In this document: positions 56,174 through 64,000 of the stretch, in pieces | Layout: every line of letters begins with the position of its first letter | Numbering within the stretch: the first letter of the stretch is position 1 | NCBI RefSeq assembly: GCF_024519465.1 | Contig: NZ_JALJRW010000016.1 | Location: forward strand, 1 to 64,000 | From: Stenotrophomonas sp. Ste86 | Lineage (GTDB): Bacteria > Pseudomonadota > Gammaproteobacteria > Xanthomonadales > Xanthomonadaceae | Reading direction: 5' to 3' | Length of the DNA: 64,000 nt | Translations under genes and position numbers: made by a program | The notes under the pieces: model-generated | Told to the model about the DNA's origin: nothing | Databases searched by the model: none | The model's input: the letters and a program-made list of their open reading frames with translations, nothing else

Positions 56174-57982
56174 TCAGCCGTCGGCGGTGGCCACGCTCGC
56201 TGCCTGCTTGCCCATCGCACTTTCAATCAGCCGCAGCAGGGCCTGCTGGCGTTGATCCCAGAACGAATCGAAATCATCAGCACGCAGTGCAGCGACGGGA
56301 ATCCGGTGACTCGCGAGCAGCGTATCCATTCCGGCGGTATCAAGCTGCACCTGCTTATGCGCCTGCAACGCCGACAGGTAGGCGGACGGGGCCGATCCGC
56401 CGATCATACGATTAGCCTTGTAGGAGATCGGTGTCTTGTTGATGATCGAATCATAGCGGCGGCGTGGGATGTCCTGCTTCTCGCACCAGTCCCGCGGGAA
56501 AATATGATGGATATCCAGTGCGATTTCGTCCGCTTCCAGATCGCGGATACGACCCTTCCAGTACAGGTCCTGGGCGCCTTCGCGCAGCACCAGGACGTTG
56601 ATGCCTTTGTAGGCTGCGCTCAATCGTGAGGCAAGCGAACCCAGACGATCGATCTGGAACGCGGCGTCAGAGATGGTCCGAGGTTGCGTGCCGTCCTCGT
56701 CGATCCAGCCGAGCAATTCTTCCACGTCATTGGCCATGCGCGTCTCGACCGCACCGCCGTACAGCTCGCCGAGCACACCACACCAATACCATTGTGCCAG
56801 CTTCTGGTGGGTCTTCGGCTCGCGCCAACGTTCGTCGGCACCGATCAATGCCAGCACCGCGGCGAGCGGCGCCAACTGCGTGCGATAAGGCAGGTCGCGG
56901 GGCGAGGTGAAACACTCGTGTCGCAGAAACTTCGCTGCGCGGATGAAGCCCTGTTCCGCGCGGTCGGCCCAGTGCTGATACGCCTCCAGCGGCAGCTCCA
57001 GCACCGAGGCGCGCTTGGCGCTCACGGGTGCAACCTGCTTGCCGCTCTTTCCAGCATCTAGATCGGCGCGGCGCTTCTCGAGTGTGTGGAGCATGGTCAC
57101 GGCCTGCAGGAAGTCCGTATTTTCCACGTTCTTCAGCAACGGCTCTTTCGCCAACCGCTTGTGGCGTGATACGACTTGGCGCTGTGGACTGCCGTACCAG
57201 TCATCGCGCAGGTTGTAACCGTCAGCTGCATAGGTGGCGGTGACCAGTTCGAACACGGACAGCGGCACGCCGCCAGTGTTTACTTTCTCGAATACCAGGC
57301 ACACGGCCTCCTTGCTGGTCTCCTTCTTCAGCACGATCAGCGGGATCTGGTACTCGTTGTAAGCATCCAGCACCTGCTTCTTGAACTCGAAGAACTGCGG
57401 TACCGCAGCAGCGTTGTGCTGGTAGAGGTCCTGCAGCCATCCCATGCCTTCCAGGATCTCCGAGCACGGGAAGAATTCCTGCTGGCACTCCAGTTCACGC
57501 GTGGAGAGATCCAGTTCCAGCTTGCGACCAAAATCACTGCGCCGCTGACGGCTGCCATCGGTGGCGATGATCGCGTCGTCCAGCCGATCCGGACCGGCCA
57601 GCGCGGTGGGGATGTGGATGTAGTAATGGCGGTCGACCGGCTTGCCCTTGTCGGTGGTGGTCTTGACCGGGCCGGAGAGTTTGAGCACCTGGGTCAGCGT
57701 GGTCAGGCGTTGCTGCCCGTCGAGGATGAGCTTCTCGGGCGACGATAGACCTTCGAGCGGTACGTTCTCCACCGGTCGCACCTGGAAGCGCACCGCCCCG
57801 CCGGTCTCCAGCAGCATCACTGCTCCAACGGGGAACGAACGGCCCAAGCTGACCAGCAGGCTGCGGACGTGCTCATCATCCCAGACCCAGCCACGCTGGA
57901 AGTCCGGCAGCTGGATCTTGCCGTCGACGATGTCCTTGAGTAGGTCTTTGAGCGGCAGCTTGGTGCTGTCGAAGGTGGTCAT
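56174..57982 (-). CDS. DUF262/HNH protein, GmrSD-like
   Basis: A 602-residue cytoplasmic protein. The N-terminal DUF262 domain has IQLPDFQRGWVWDDEHV and the DGQQR motif (88-92), typical of ParB-like nucleotide-binding folds. The C-terminal region has a DUF1524-like HNH motif: IALDIHHIFPRDW with His492-His493, then INKTPIS (Asn515) and KANRMIGG (Asn524). This layout is that of the fused GmrSD type IV restriction endonucleases, which cut modified DNA, and of other DUF262 defence proteins. It follows hsdS by 27 bases on the same strand and is probably the last gene of the type I operon. Confidence 0.85.
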   Translation of the reverse strand: MTTFDSTKLPLKDLLKDIVDGKIQLPDFQRGWVWDDEHVRSLLVSLGRSFPVGAVMLLETGGAVRFQVRPVENVPLEGLSSPEKLILDGQQRLTTLTQVLKLSGPVKTTTDKGKPVDRHYYIHIPTALAGPDRLDDAIIATDGSRQRRSDFGRKLELDLSTRELECQQEFFPCSEILEGMGWLQDLYQHNAAAVPQFFEFKKQVLDAYNEYQIPLIVLKKETSKEAVCLVFEKVNTGGVPLSVFELVTATYAADGYNLRDDWYGSPQRQVVSRHKRLAKEPLLKNVENTDFLQAVTMLHTLEKRRADLDAGKSGKQVAPVSAKRASVLELPLEAYQHWADRAEQGFIRAAKFLRHECFTSPRDLPYRTQLAPLAAVLALIGADERWREPKTHQKLAQWYWCGVLGELYGGAVETRMANDVEELLGWIDEDGTQPRTISDAAFQIDRLGSLASRLSAAYKGINVLVLREGAQDLYWKGRIRDLEADEIALDIHHIFPRDWCEKQDIPRRRYDSIINKTPISYKANRMIGGSAPSAYLSALQAHKQVQLDTAGMDTLLASHRIPVAALRADDFDSFWDQRQQALLRLIESAMGKQAASVATADG

Positions 57983-58009
57983 CCGGTGCGTCCTTTCGGT
58001 GGTCGTTGA

Positions 58010-59362
58010 TCAGTTGGATGCGGCCTTGCGGCCACGCTTGGGTTTGGGGACAGCGGCACGCTGGGCGCGGATGCGCTCCAGCAGCACGCTGGCCGGCTCG
58101 TCGCTTGGATCCTGCGGGACCAGCTCGCCGCGGAAGGCTTTGGCGAGCAGGCTTTGGGTCAGCGCATCGATGCGCTCTTTGGCGGTGGCCACCTTGGCTT
58201 CCAAATGGTCGGCGACCGCGAAGAGCTGTTCAACGCGGAGAACAACCTCATTTTGGACTTCGATTGGTGGAACCGTAAATATGAAATTTCTGCATTGGGA
58301 GAGCGATATGTTCACTTGACCGGCTGATCCCTTGGTCTGATGTGAGACGTCACGAATATTGGTCCCTTCGAGTAAGGAAAGATGGATCCAACCCGAGGTT
58401 ATGAGTCGGCCAGGGCGAAAAAGAGTGATTGCTTGATTGATGTTCCATTCCGGGTGGTCGGAAGTGACAACGGCAATTTTTCCCAATGGCGGACCAACAA
58501 TATTCATCAAGACGTCACCAGGCCGAGTGATCGACTTCCGGCAAGACCCGTGGTGAACGTCATCCGCGATATGTTGTGGCCTGTAGTCAAAATTAATAAC
58601 TCCGTTAACGATGTTATAAACCTTGAGAAACGGAACTCCACTCTCGGTGAAACCTTCCTTGGGCGTACCGCCGCTTTGTACTTTGTCGCAAACATCTTCG
58701 GCACGGAGACGCAACCACGTTGACCCGTCTTGGACGTCCTGAGATGTGGTAATCAGTTTTCCTGCAAGCGCATCATGAACCAGTGCTCGGCGGAGCCGCT
58801 TGAGCAGTGCAGGTATAGCATCGATACGGGCCTTGAGGGTATCAATCTGCGCCAGCAGGGTATTCAGCTCGCGCGCGATGCGCTTCTGCTCCTGCTCCGG
58901 GGGTAACAGAACACGAAATCTCTCAACGAACGCGCGTGGCACGCGACGAAGGCCGACTGCCCCGGTCATGCTCTCTTCACCCCCTTGAAGAAAAGGGGCG
59001 CTCCTAATGACGGCGAGTAGATATTCTGCCGAGATGCCAGCGTCAAGTGGGCGAAGAACATAGAACTCTGAGCTCCCTGCACCTGCACCATTTGGCAAGC
59101 CGGAAACTAGCGCAGCCTTGCCGTTTTCAAAACATGGCGTCACCTTTGCAAAGATGACGTCACCATTCTCAAAGTGCGTATAGGCCTTCTTGACCACATG
59201 CCATGGCCGTATTTCGTAACGTACAGCGTTGCGGAAAGTCGTAGGTGCATGGGACATGGGTACGAAACCCACCTCAATGCTGTCCTCCCAGTCAGACTTT
59301 GGTCCCATTGCGCATATTTCGGAAAGCGTAGTTCCCGCCCACCCCGCAGGCAGCTTACTCAC
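58010..59362 (-). CDS. hsdS: type I restriction-modification specificity subunit
   Basis: A 450-residue DNA-recognition subunit with two target-recognition domains. A central conserved helix (about 168-215, QKRIARELNTLLAQIDTLKARI then LVHDALAGKL) and a C-terminal helix (NEVVLRVEQLFAVADHLE then LLAKAFRGELVPQDPSDEPA) separate them. The stretches coding for the recognition domains (about 58250-58740 and 58890-59330) are much more AT-rich than the helices, as if exchanged by recombination. GTG 59362 follows GAGGT; a TTG at 59383 is possible. It overlaps the hsdM end by eight bases. Confidence 0.9.
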   Translation of the reverse strand: MSKLPAGWAGTTLSEICAMGPKSDWEDSIEVGFVPMSHAPTTFRNAVRYEIRPWHVVKKAYTHFENGDVIFAKVTPCFENGKAALVSGLPNGAGAGSSEFYVLRPLDAGISAEYLLAVIRSAPFLQGGEESMTGAVGLRRVPRAFVERFRVLLPPEQEQKRIARELNTLLAQIDTLKARIDAIPALLKRLRRALVHDALAGKLITTSQDVQDGSTWLRLRAEDVCDKVQSGGTPKEGFTESGVPFLKVYNIVNGVINFDYRPQHIADDVHHGSCRKSITRPGDVLMNIVGPPLGKIAVVTSDHPEWNINQAITLFRPGRLITSGWIHLSLLEGTNIRDVSHQTKGSAGQVNISLSQCRNFIFTVPPIEVQNEVVLRVEQLFAVADHLEAKVATAKERIDALTQSLLAKAFRGELVPQDPSDEPASVLLERIRAQRAAVPKPKRGRKAASN

Positions 59363-60893
59363 TACCGACCTCGTCGTTATCAATTTCCAGCCCCATTACC
59401 TCAGCCAGCAGTCGCTTTTGCTCCAAGGCTTCATCACCTGCTCCTAGCGCCATCATCAGAGCATTCAACTCACGCAGTGCTTCGCTAAGCTCAGCCATGG
59501 CCTCTGCAGCCAGTACCTCTGACGCGGGTAAGTTGCTGGGACCCTCACTTTCTGAGTCCTTCAGCCAGCTGATGTCCAGTGAATCGCCGCGCTCGGTGAT
59601 CTGCTTACGGGTAAAGCAGCGGAGTCGCCCCTCTTCGCCTTCATCCACTCGCGGACTGCGCCCATTGACATCCGCTCCATAGGCATCTTCGAAAGGCTTG
59701 AGGTGCGCCGGTCCAAACGGCGTACGCTTACCAAAGCTGGGCATGTTGCTGCGCAGGTCATACACCCATGTCGCCTTGGTGCAACCTGTCTCCTGTCGCG
59801 GGTTCTCTGCCGTGCCCTTCTGGAAGAAAAGCACATTGGTTTTGACCCCCTGCGCGTAGAAGATGCCTGTGGGCAGACGCAGCAGCGTATGCAGATTGCA
59901 CTTGTCCATCAGGTCGCGACGGATCTCGGTGCCTATGCCGGCTTCAAACAGCACGTTGTCCGGCAGTACCACTGCGGCACGACCACCAGGCTTGAGGCCG
60001 CGGTAGATATGTTGCAGGAATGCCAGTTGCTTGTTGCTGGTTCGATAGGTCAGATCATCACGCGTAGGCCCGCCACCGCCTTTGGCGGTGCCAAACGGCG
60101 GATTCGACAGGATGATGTCAACCTTCGGCAACGCTGCTCCAGGGTTGCCCAGGCTGTTGCCCAGCTGCACGACGCCTGCACCTTCGCCGTCGATGCCGTG
60201 CAGCAGGCAGTTCATCAGCGCCAGCCGGCGCGTGCCGGGGACGAGTTCCATGCCGACATAGGCCTTGCGGCGTTGGAAGCGGCGTGCCTTGTCATCCAAC
60301 GTATACAGATCATCGGTATGTGCCTTGATGTAGGCATCGGCCGCGATGAGGAAGCCCGCCGTGCCTGCCGCCGGGTCCTGGATGGTCTCGCCCGGCTGCG
60401 GCTTCAGGCAGCGGATGATGGAATCGATCAGCGCACGCGGGGTGAAGTACTGGCCAGCCCCCGACTTGGTTTCGTTCGCGTTCTTCTGCAACAGGCCTTC
60501 ATACAGATCGCCCAAGCCGTCCTCGCGGGCGCTGAACCAGTCCAGCCCGTCCAGCGCCTTCACCAGCGTTTCCAGATGGCGCGGCTCCTTCAGCCGGGTC
60601 TGTGCATCGGCGTAGATGGCTGCGATCATCGGATCGCTGCTCTTGCCCAGATCCAGCAGCATCTGCCGGTAGTGGTTGAGCAGGTTGAGTCCGGATTTAC
60701 TGTTGATGTCCGGCCACCGGCAGCCCTTCGGCAGCTTGTGCTCGAAGGCCTCGTTGTTTTGTACCTGCTCGTACTCCATTTTGACGAACAGTAGCAACAC
60801 CAGCTCGGTCACATAGTCGCTGTAGTTGATGCCGTCGTCGCGCAGGACGTCGCAGAGGTTCCAGAGTTTCTGGACGATATCGTTGTGGTTCAT
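59355..60893 (-). CDS. hsdM: type I restriction-modification DNA methyltransferase subunit
   Basis: A 512-residue N6-adenine methyltransferase. It has the HsdM N-terminal domain, then GQYFTPRALIDSII, the SAM-binding DPAAGTAGFL (173-182) and catalytic NPPF (264-267, ILSNPPFGTAKG). The start at 60893 overlaps the fic stop in ATGA, and the end overlaps hsdS. With HsdS it would protect host DNA; with HsdR it would restrict unmodified DNA. Confidence 0.95.
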   Translation of the reverse strand: MNHNDIVQKLWNLCDVLRDDGINYSDYVTELVLLLFVKMEYEQVQNNEAFEHKLPKGCRWPDINSKSGLNLLNHYRQMLLDLGKSSDPMIAAIYADAQTRLKEPRHLETLVKALDGLDWFSAREDGLGDLYEGLLQKNANETKSGAGQYFTPRALIDSIIRCLKPQPGETIQDPAAGTAGFLIAADAYIKAHTDDLYTLDDKARRFQRRKAYVGMELVPGTRRLALMNCLLHGIDGEGAGVVQLGNSLGNPGAALPKVDIILSNPPFGTAKGGGGPTRDDLTYRTSNKQLAFLQHIYRGLKPGGRAAVVLPDNVLFEAGIGTEIRRDLMDKCNLHTLLRLPTGIFYAQGVKTNVLFFQKGTAENPRQETGCTKATWVYDLRSNMPSFGKRTPFGPAHLKPFEDAYGADVNGRSPRVDEGEEGRLRCFTRKQITERGDSLDISWLKDSESEGPSNLPASEVLAAEAMAELSEALRELNALMMALGAGDEALEQKRLLAEVMGLEIDNDEVGSE

Positions 60894-62074
60894 GAGGTGC
60901 TGTCTTCCATCGGTGTAGCGCGAACCGGCAGCGGGAGGTCACAGGCCGGCGTATTGATTGTGTAGCGGGTGCTGCGACCGCCGCCGGGGAGACGGCGCAG
61001 GCAACCTTTTTCAAGAAGATCGGCCAAGTGGCGGGTGGCTGTCGCCTTGGAGACCTTGGCGGTGGCCTGGTACTGGCCGGCGCTGATGCCCTGCGCGAAG
61101 CCGCGTTCACCGCCATCGAGCAGGCGATTGAGCACTTTGATTTGCTCGGCCGAAAGCGCGTGATCGCGGTGGACCTGCCAGAAGCGCGCCTTCGCCAGCA
61201 CCCGGTCGATGCGGTGCAGGGCCTGCAACAGACTGTCGTGCAAGGTATGCAGGAACCACTGCAGCCAGGCGGTGACATCCAGGTCCCCGCGTTGGCTGGC
61301 CTCCAAGCTGCGGTAGTAGCCGGTGCGATCGGCCAGGATGCTGGCCGACAGCGCGTGGAAGCGGATTGCTTGCGGCTGTGCCTGGGCCAGTGCCAAATCT
61401 GTCAGGGCGCGTGTCAGGCGGCCATTGCCGTCGTCGAACGGATGCAGGGTGACAAACCAGAAGTGCGCCAGACCGGCGCGGAGCAAGGGGTCCAGCGCGG
61501 TGTCTTCGCGCGAGCTGGCAAACCAGGCAAGAAAGGCGTCAAGTTGGCTTTCCAGCCCTTCGCGCGGCGGTGCCTCGAAATGGACGGTGGGGCGGTCGAT
61601 GCGGCCGGAAACGACCTGCATGGGCTCATCCCCGCGCAACGCGCCGATGCGGATGCGCGTAGGCAGCAGCGCGTCCTGGGCGGCGAACAGCCAGTGGTGC
61701 CACTGCAACAGGCGCGTCAGGTCCAGCACTGCATCCGCATGGCCACTGGCATCAAGCATCAACTCGGCCAGACCTTCGCTGCGCAGCGAAGGGTGGCGCG
61801 GATTCGCCTCGGCCAGACCCAGGTGCCGGGCCAGAGAGGAGCGCACCGAACCGACGTCCAGCCGCTCGCCCTCGATGGCCGAGGAGGTGACAATATTGGA
61901 GAGGAGGGTGTCCAGGGCTTCTTCGGCCTGGACATCACCAGCCACTGCGCCAACCATGCCAACCAGTTGGCCATAGGCCTGCTGGCAGTCGCGCAGCAGC
62001 GGGGCAAGCGCCTCACGCTGCCAGCGGAAGCTGGGCCAGTCGGGCTGTTGCCAAATCCAGACGGGGGCGGTCAT
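60890..62074 (-). CDS. Fic family protein with N-terminal inhibitory motif
   Basis: A 394-residue protein. A DUF4172-like N-terminus is followed by the Fic core with HPFDDGNGRLTR (His211), which usually transfers AMP from ATP to a target hydroxyl. SSAIEGE (Ser64, Glu68, Gly69) matches the inhibitory (S/T)xxxE(G/N) motif in cis, making it a class II, self-inhibited Fic. A winged-helix region ends the protein (about 320-380, KATATRHLADLLEKGCLRRL). It sits between hsdR and hsdM and is translationally coupled to hsdM. Two palindromes just upstream may be bound by its winged helix. Confidence 0.9.
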   Translation of the reverse strand: MTAPVWIWQQPDWPSFRWQREALAPLLRDCQQAYGQLVGMVGAVAGDVQAEEALDTLLSNIVTSSAIEGERLDVGSVRSSLARHLGLAEANPRHPSLRSEGLAELMLDASGHADAVLDLTRLLQWHHWLFAAQDALLPTRIRIGALRGDEPMQVVSGRIDRPTVHFEAPPREGLESQLDAFLAWFASSREDTALDPLLRAGLAHFWFVTLHPFDDGNGRLTRALTDLALAQAQPQAIRFHALSASILADRTGYYRSLEASQRGDLDVTAWLQWFLHTLHDSLLQALHRIDRVLAKARFWQVHRDHALSAEQIKVLNRLLDGGERGFAQGISAGQYQATAKVSKATATRHLADLLEKGCLRRLPGGGRSTRYTINTPACDLPLPVRATPMEDSTS

Positions 62075-62091
62075 AGGCTACCTGTGGGTGT

Positions 62092-62154
62092 TGAGCCGAT
62101 TATTTGGATTATTCGGCTCACATATTGAGCCGATTATCCCCGTTATTCGGCTCA
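62092..62154 (-). promoter_or_regulatory. paired palindromic operator upstream of fic
   Basis: TGAGCCGA-N13-TCGGCTCA occurs twice: 62092-62120 and 62126-62154. The period is 34 bases and the centres (TTATTTGGATTAT, TTATCCCCGTTAT) are related. The four half-sites lie 18-80 bases before the fic start and fill the 90-base gap after hsdR, one of the few non-coding spaces in the operon. It looks like a double operator. Confidence 0.75.
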
Positions 62155-62164
62155 TGCGCCAGTA

Positions 62165-64000
62165 TCAGCTGGCTTGGCTCCACACCCGCTCGCCCAGATC
62201 GCCCAGAATCTGGTCCAGACGCCCGCCGAGCATGCGATCCAGTTGCGGCGCACCGCCGTCACCGCCGAAGACCCGTTGGACGGCATCGCGGTCCATGACG
62301 ACTTCATGCACCAACTGTTGAGCAAGCCGTTTCAGCCAGCGCCGCTGCACCGGCGTCCACGCCTGCTGGGCGTAAATGGCCTGCATGGCGTTGTCCACGC
62401 GCCGATCAAACGGCACCAGTGCTTCGCCCAAGGCTGCGCGGCGGATGTGGCCGATGATGCTGGCGGCGATCTCCTGCTGGGTGCTTTCCCGCCAGGCGCC
62501 ATGCAGGTTCGCCTCGCTGTAGCCATGTTGATCCAGCAGCAGGCGAACCTCGCGAAGGTGGGCGCGGGTGAGGTCACGGGGACGGTTGACCATGACGCTC
62601 AGTGCAGCGGATTGGTTGATCTGGTGTCGGATGAAGTCGTTGAAGCTGTCCAGGTAGTCGGCCGGCGCCTCATTGACGCCGTAGCTCTGTTCCCGCTTCA
62701 GGAATTCGTCCGAGTGCTCCGAGAGGATGGGATAACGATCCGATCCAAGCAGCTGGCCTACTTCCGCCAGCTGTTGTACCAGCAGCGGGTGTTGCTGGAG
62801 AAATTCGGCAGCGCCTCGCGCGCCGAGAGAATGCAGGTGGGTATGCAGTTTCGCCGGTGGCACGCCCCATGCCGATTCAAGTGCATCCAGTTTGCTGCGC
62901 ACATCCCGCCGTTGCCCGGCCCTATGCTCAGCCTTGCGTAGAACACGCATGATGCGCTGGCCAAGCTGGTCAAGAGTGTCGTCGGCGTGGCTGCCACCGC
63001 TGCCCCCCGGCGCCTGGAAGCTGCGCTCCTGGCCGAGCTCTTCGATCAGTTGTTCCACACTGATGTTGGGATCCTTCACCAGTGGCTTCATGGTGTCGAC
63101 CTCTTCGAGCGCAGCGTAAAGATCCACTGGGTCGAAAATATGGAACACCGTTTTGCCAATCTCGTCGCAGCGGCGTGTGGCACGGCCTTTCATCTGCTCG
63201 TAGAGGATGCGCGAGCGGACCCGCCGCATGAACACCAGGTTGCTGATGGGGGGAACGTCGATACCGGTGCTCAGCAGATCGACCGTGATCGCAATGTTGG
63301 GATGGCGCTCGTTCTTGTAGCGCCGGATCAGCTGGTCGACCTTGTCGGTGCGTCCGGTGATGATCGCCACACTCGTTTGATTGTACTGATTGCCATGAAC
63401 GTCCTTGAACGCATCGTCCAGAAGGTTCTTGACACGCTCGGCATGGGTCTGGCTTACGCAGAAAATCAACGTCTTTGCCTCATCCTCGGGGTCCAGGTCG
63501 ATGGCCAGCTGTTCGCAGATGACACGGTCGAACGCCGGTGTGATGACGCGGCGATTGAAGGACTCGATGTTGAAATCAAGCTCGTCCTCCAGTTCTGCGG
63601 TGTCGATCTCGCCGGTCTGCGCATTGACCACGCTGACCTGCTCGCCGCGATCAAAATGGATGCCGCTGCGACTGAGCAGCGTTTCGTAGCGGATGGGCGG
63701 CTCGTGGTCGATCAGCCAGTCGTCGGCGACTGCCTCGCGGTAGCTGTAGGTGTAAACCGGTTTGCCGAAGATCTCGGTGGTGTGTTTGGCCGGGGTGGCC
63801 GTCAGGCCGATGCGGCATGCATCGAAGTAGTCCAGTACGCGGCGGTACTGCGACAGGTACTGGGTATGGTCGCGTACGACCAGTTCCCCCTCGGTCATCT
63901 CCTGGTCCAGCGTGTAGCCCCGGTGGGCCTCGTCCACCACGATGCAGTCGAAGGCATCGATAGGCGGCGGCGAGTCGGATTGGAAAATGCGGCGGACCAT
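62165..64000 (-). CDS. hsdR: type I restriction enzyme R subunit, 5' part outside the window
   Basis: The C-terminal 611 residues of a DEAD-type translocase/endonuclease subunit are present; the gene continues past the right edge. Visible are FDCIVVDEAHRGYTLDQ (motif II), GLTATPAKHT (motif III), LIFCVSQTHAERVKNLL, and DLLSTGIDVPPISNLVFMR with QMKGRATR (motifs V and VI). The layout and C-terminal domain resemble EcoEI-type HsdR. The nuclease domain and Walker A motif would lie upstream, outside. It is the first visible gene of the hsdR-fic-hsdM-hsdS-DUF262 operon. Confidence 0.93.
   Translation of the reverse strand: MVRRIFQSDSPPPIDAFDCIVVDEAHRGYTLDQEMTEGELVVRDHTQYLSQYRRVLDYFDACRIGLTATPAKHTTEIFGKPVYTYSYREAVADDWLIDHEPPIRYETLLSRSGIHFDRGEQVSVVNAQTGEIDTAELEDELDFNIESFNRRVITPAFDRVICEQLAIDLDPEDEAKTLIFCVSQTHAERVKNLLDDAFKDVHGNQYNQTSVAIITGRTDKVDQLIRRYKNERHPNIAITVDLLSTGIDVPPISNLVFMRRVRSRILYEQMKGRATRRCDEIGKTVFHIFDPVDLYAALEEVDTMKPLVKDPNISVEQLIEELGQERSFQAPGGSGGSHADDTLDQLGQRIMRVLRKAEHRAGQRRDVRSKLDALESAWGVPPAKLHTHLHSLGARGAAEFLQQHPLLVQQLAEVGQLLGSDRYPILSEHSDEFLKREQSYGVNEAPADYLDSFNDFIRHQINQSAALSVMVNRPRDLTRAHLREVRLLLDQHGYSEANLHGAWRESTQQEIAASIIGHIRRAALGEALVPFDRRVDNAMQAIYAQQAWTPVQRRWLKRLAQQLVHEVVMDRDAVQRVFGGDGGAPQLDRMLGGRLDQILGDLGERVWSQAS

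Overview
This is a high-GC gammaproteobacterial chromosome segment, most likely Stenotrophomonas or a close relative in the Xanthomonadaceae. Many intergenic gaps hold short palindromes that begin or end with GTAG and have a stem like GCCGAGCATGGCTCGGC, GCCGGCCGCTGGCCGGC or CCGACCGTTGGTCGG. These match the SMAG class of REP-like elements known from S. maltophilia. The gene content (S46 dipeptidyl peptidase, tamAB, tatABC, an SSS-type CrbS-like kinase near acs, a DcaP-like porin) fits that family. The genus is an inference; no rRNA or other decisive marker is present.

Layout. 0.3-2.1 kb: a PAS-containing chemotaxis receptor, preceded by a gene-free stretch with a 36-bp tandem repeat. 2.8-4.6 kb: hemH and a translationally coupled alpha/beta hydrolase. 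4.7-7.3 kb: a secreted SYLF protein and tatABC. 7.4-11 kb: a BPSS1780-like membrane protein, a class I glutamine amidotransferase and a GspE/PilB-type ATPase. 11.1-20 kb: glyQS and tamAB. 20.2-24.3 kb: an HscC-type Hsp70 operon with a membrane J-like protein and a paralogue lacking the J domain. 24.4-26.6 kb: an S46 peptidase. 26.6-39.9 kb: an orphan OmpR-type regulator, then three surface genes: a 2,628-residue DUF11/SdrD-B repeat protein, an outer-membrane barrel with an Ig-like N-terminus, and an OmpA-like protein. A close match to the sigma-54 consensus lies upstream of the first. 39.9-43.3 kb: a degenerate GGDEF protein and an orphan histidine kinase. 43.4-50.7 kb: an acetate-switch region (CrbS-like SSS/hybrid kinase, CrbR-like LuxR regulator, acs), with mntP and its yybP-ykoY manganese riboswitch between them. 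51.2-56.1 kb: a DcaP-like porin, an MHS-family transporter with a periplasmic insert, and a coniferyl-aldehyde-type dehydrogenase. 56.2-64 kb: a type I restriction-modification operon (hsdR partial, fic, hsdM, hsdS, DUF262/HNH protein), with AT-rich patches in hsdS and a paired palindrome upstream of fic.

How the parts fit. The three-gene surface cluster is the best candidate for a poorly described system: overlapping or tightly spaced genes encode a giant secreted repeat protein, a candidate outer-membrane partner and a candidate peptidoglycan-binding partner. The acs region reads as acetate sensing and activation, with the porin and MHS permease nearby as possible carbon-uptake partners. 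The right end is a defence island. Starts were chosen from ribosome-binding sites, signal peptides and family length, and often differ from the longest open frame. The long antisense open frames are treated as high-GC shadows.
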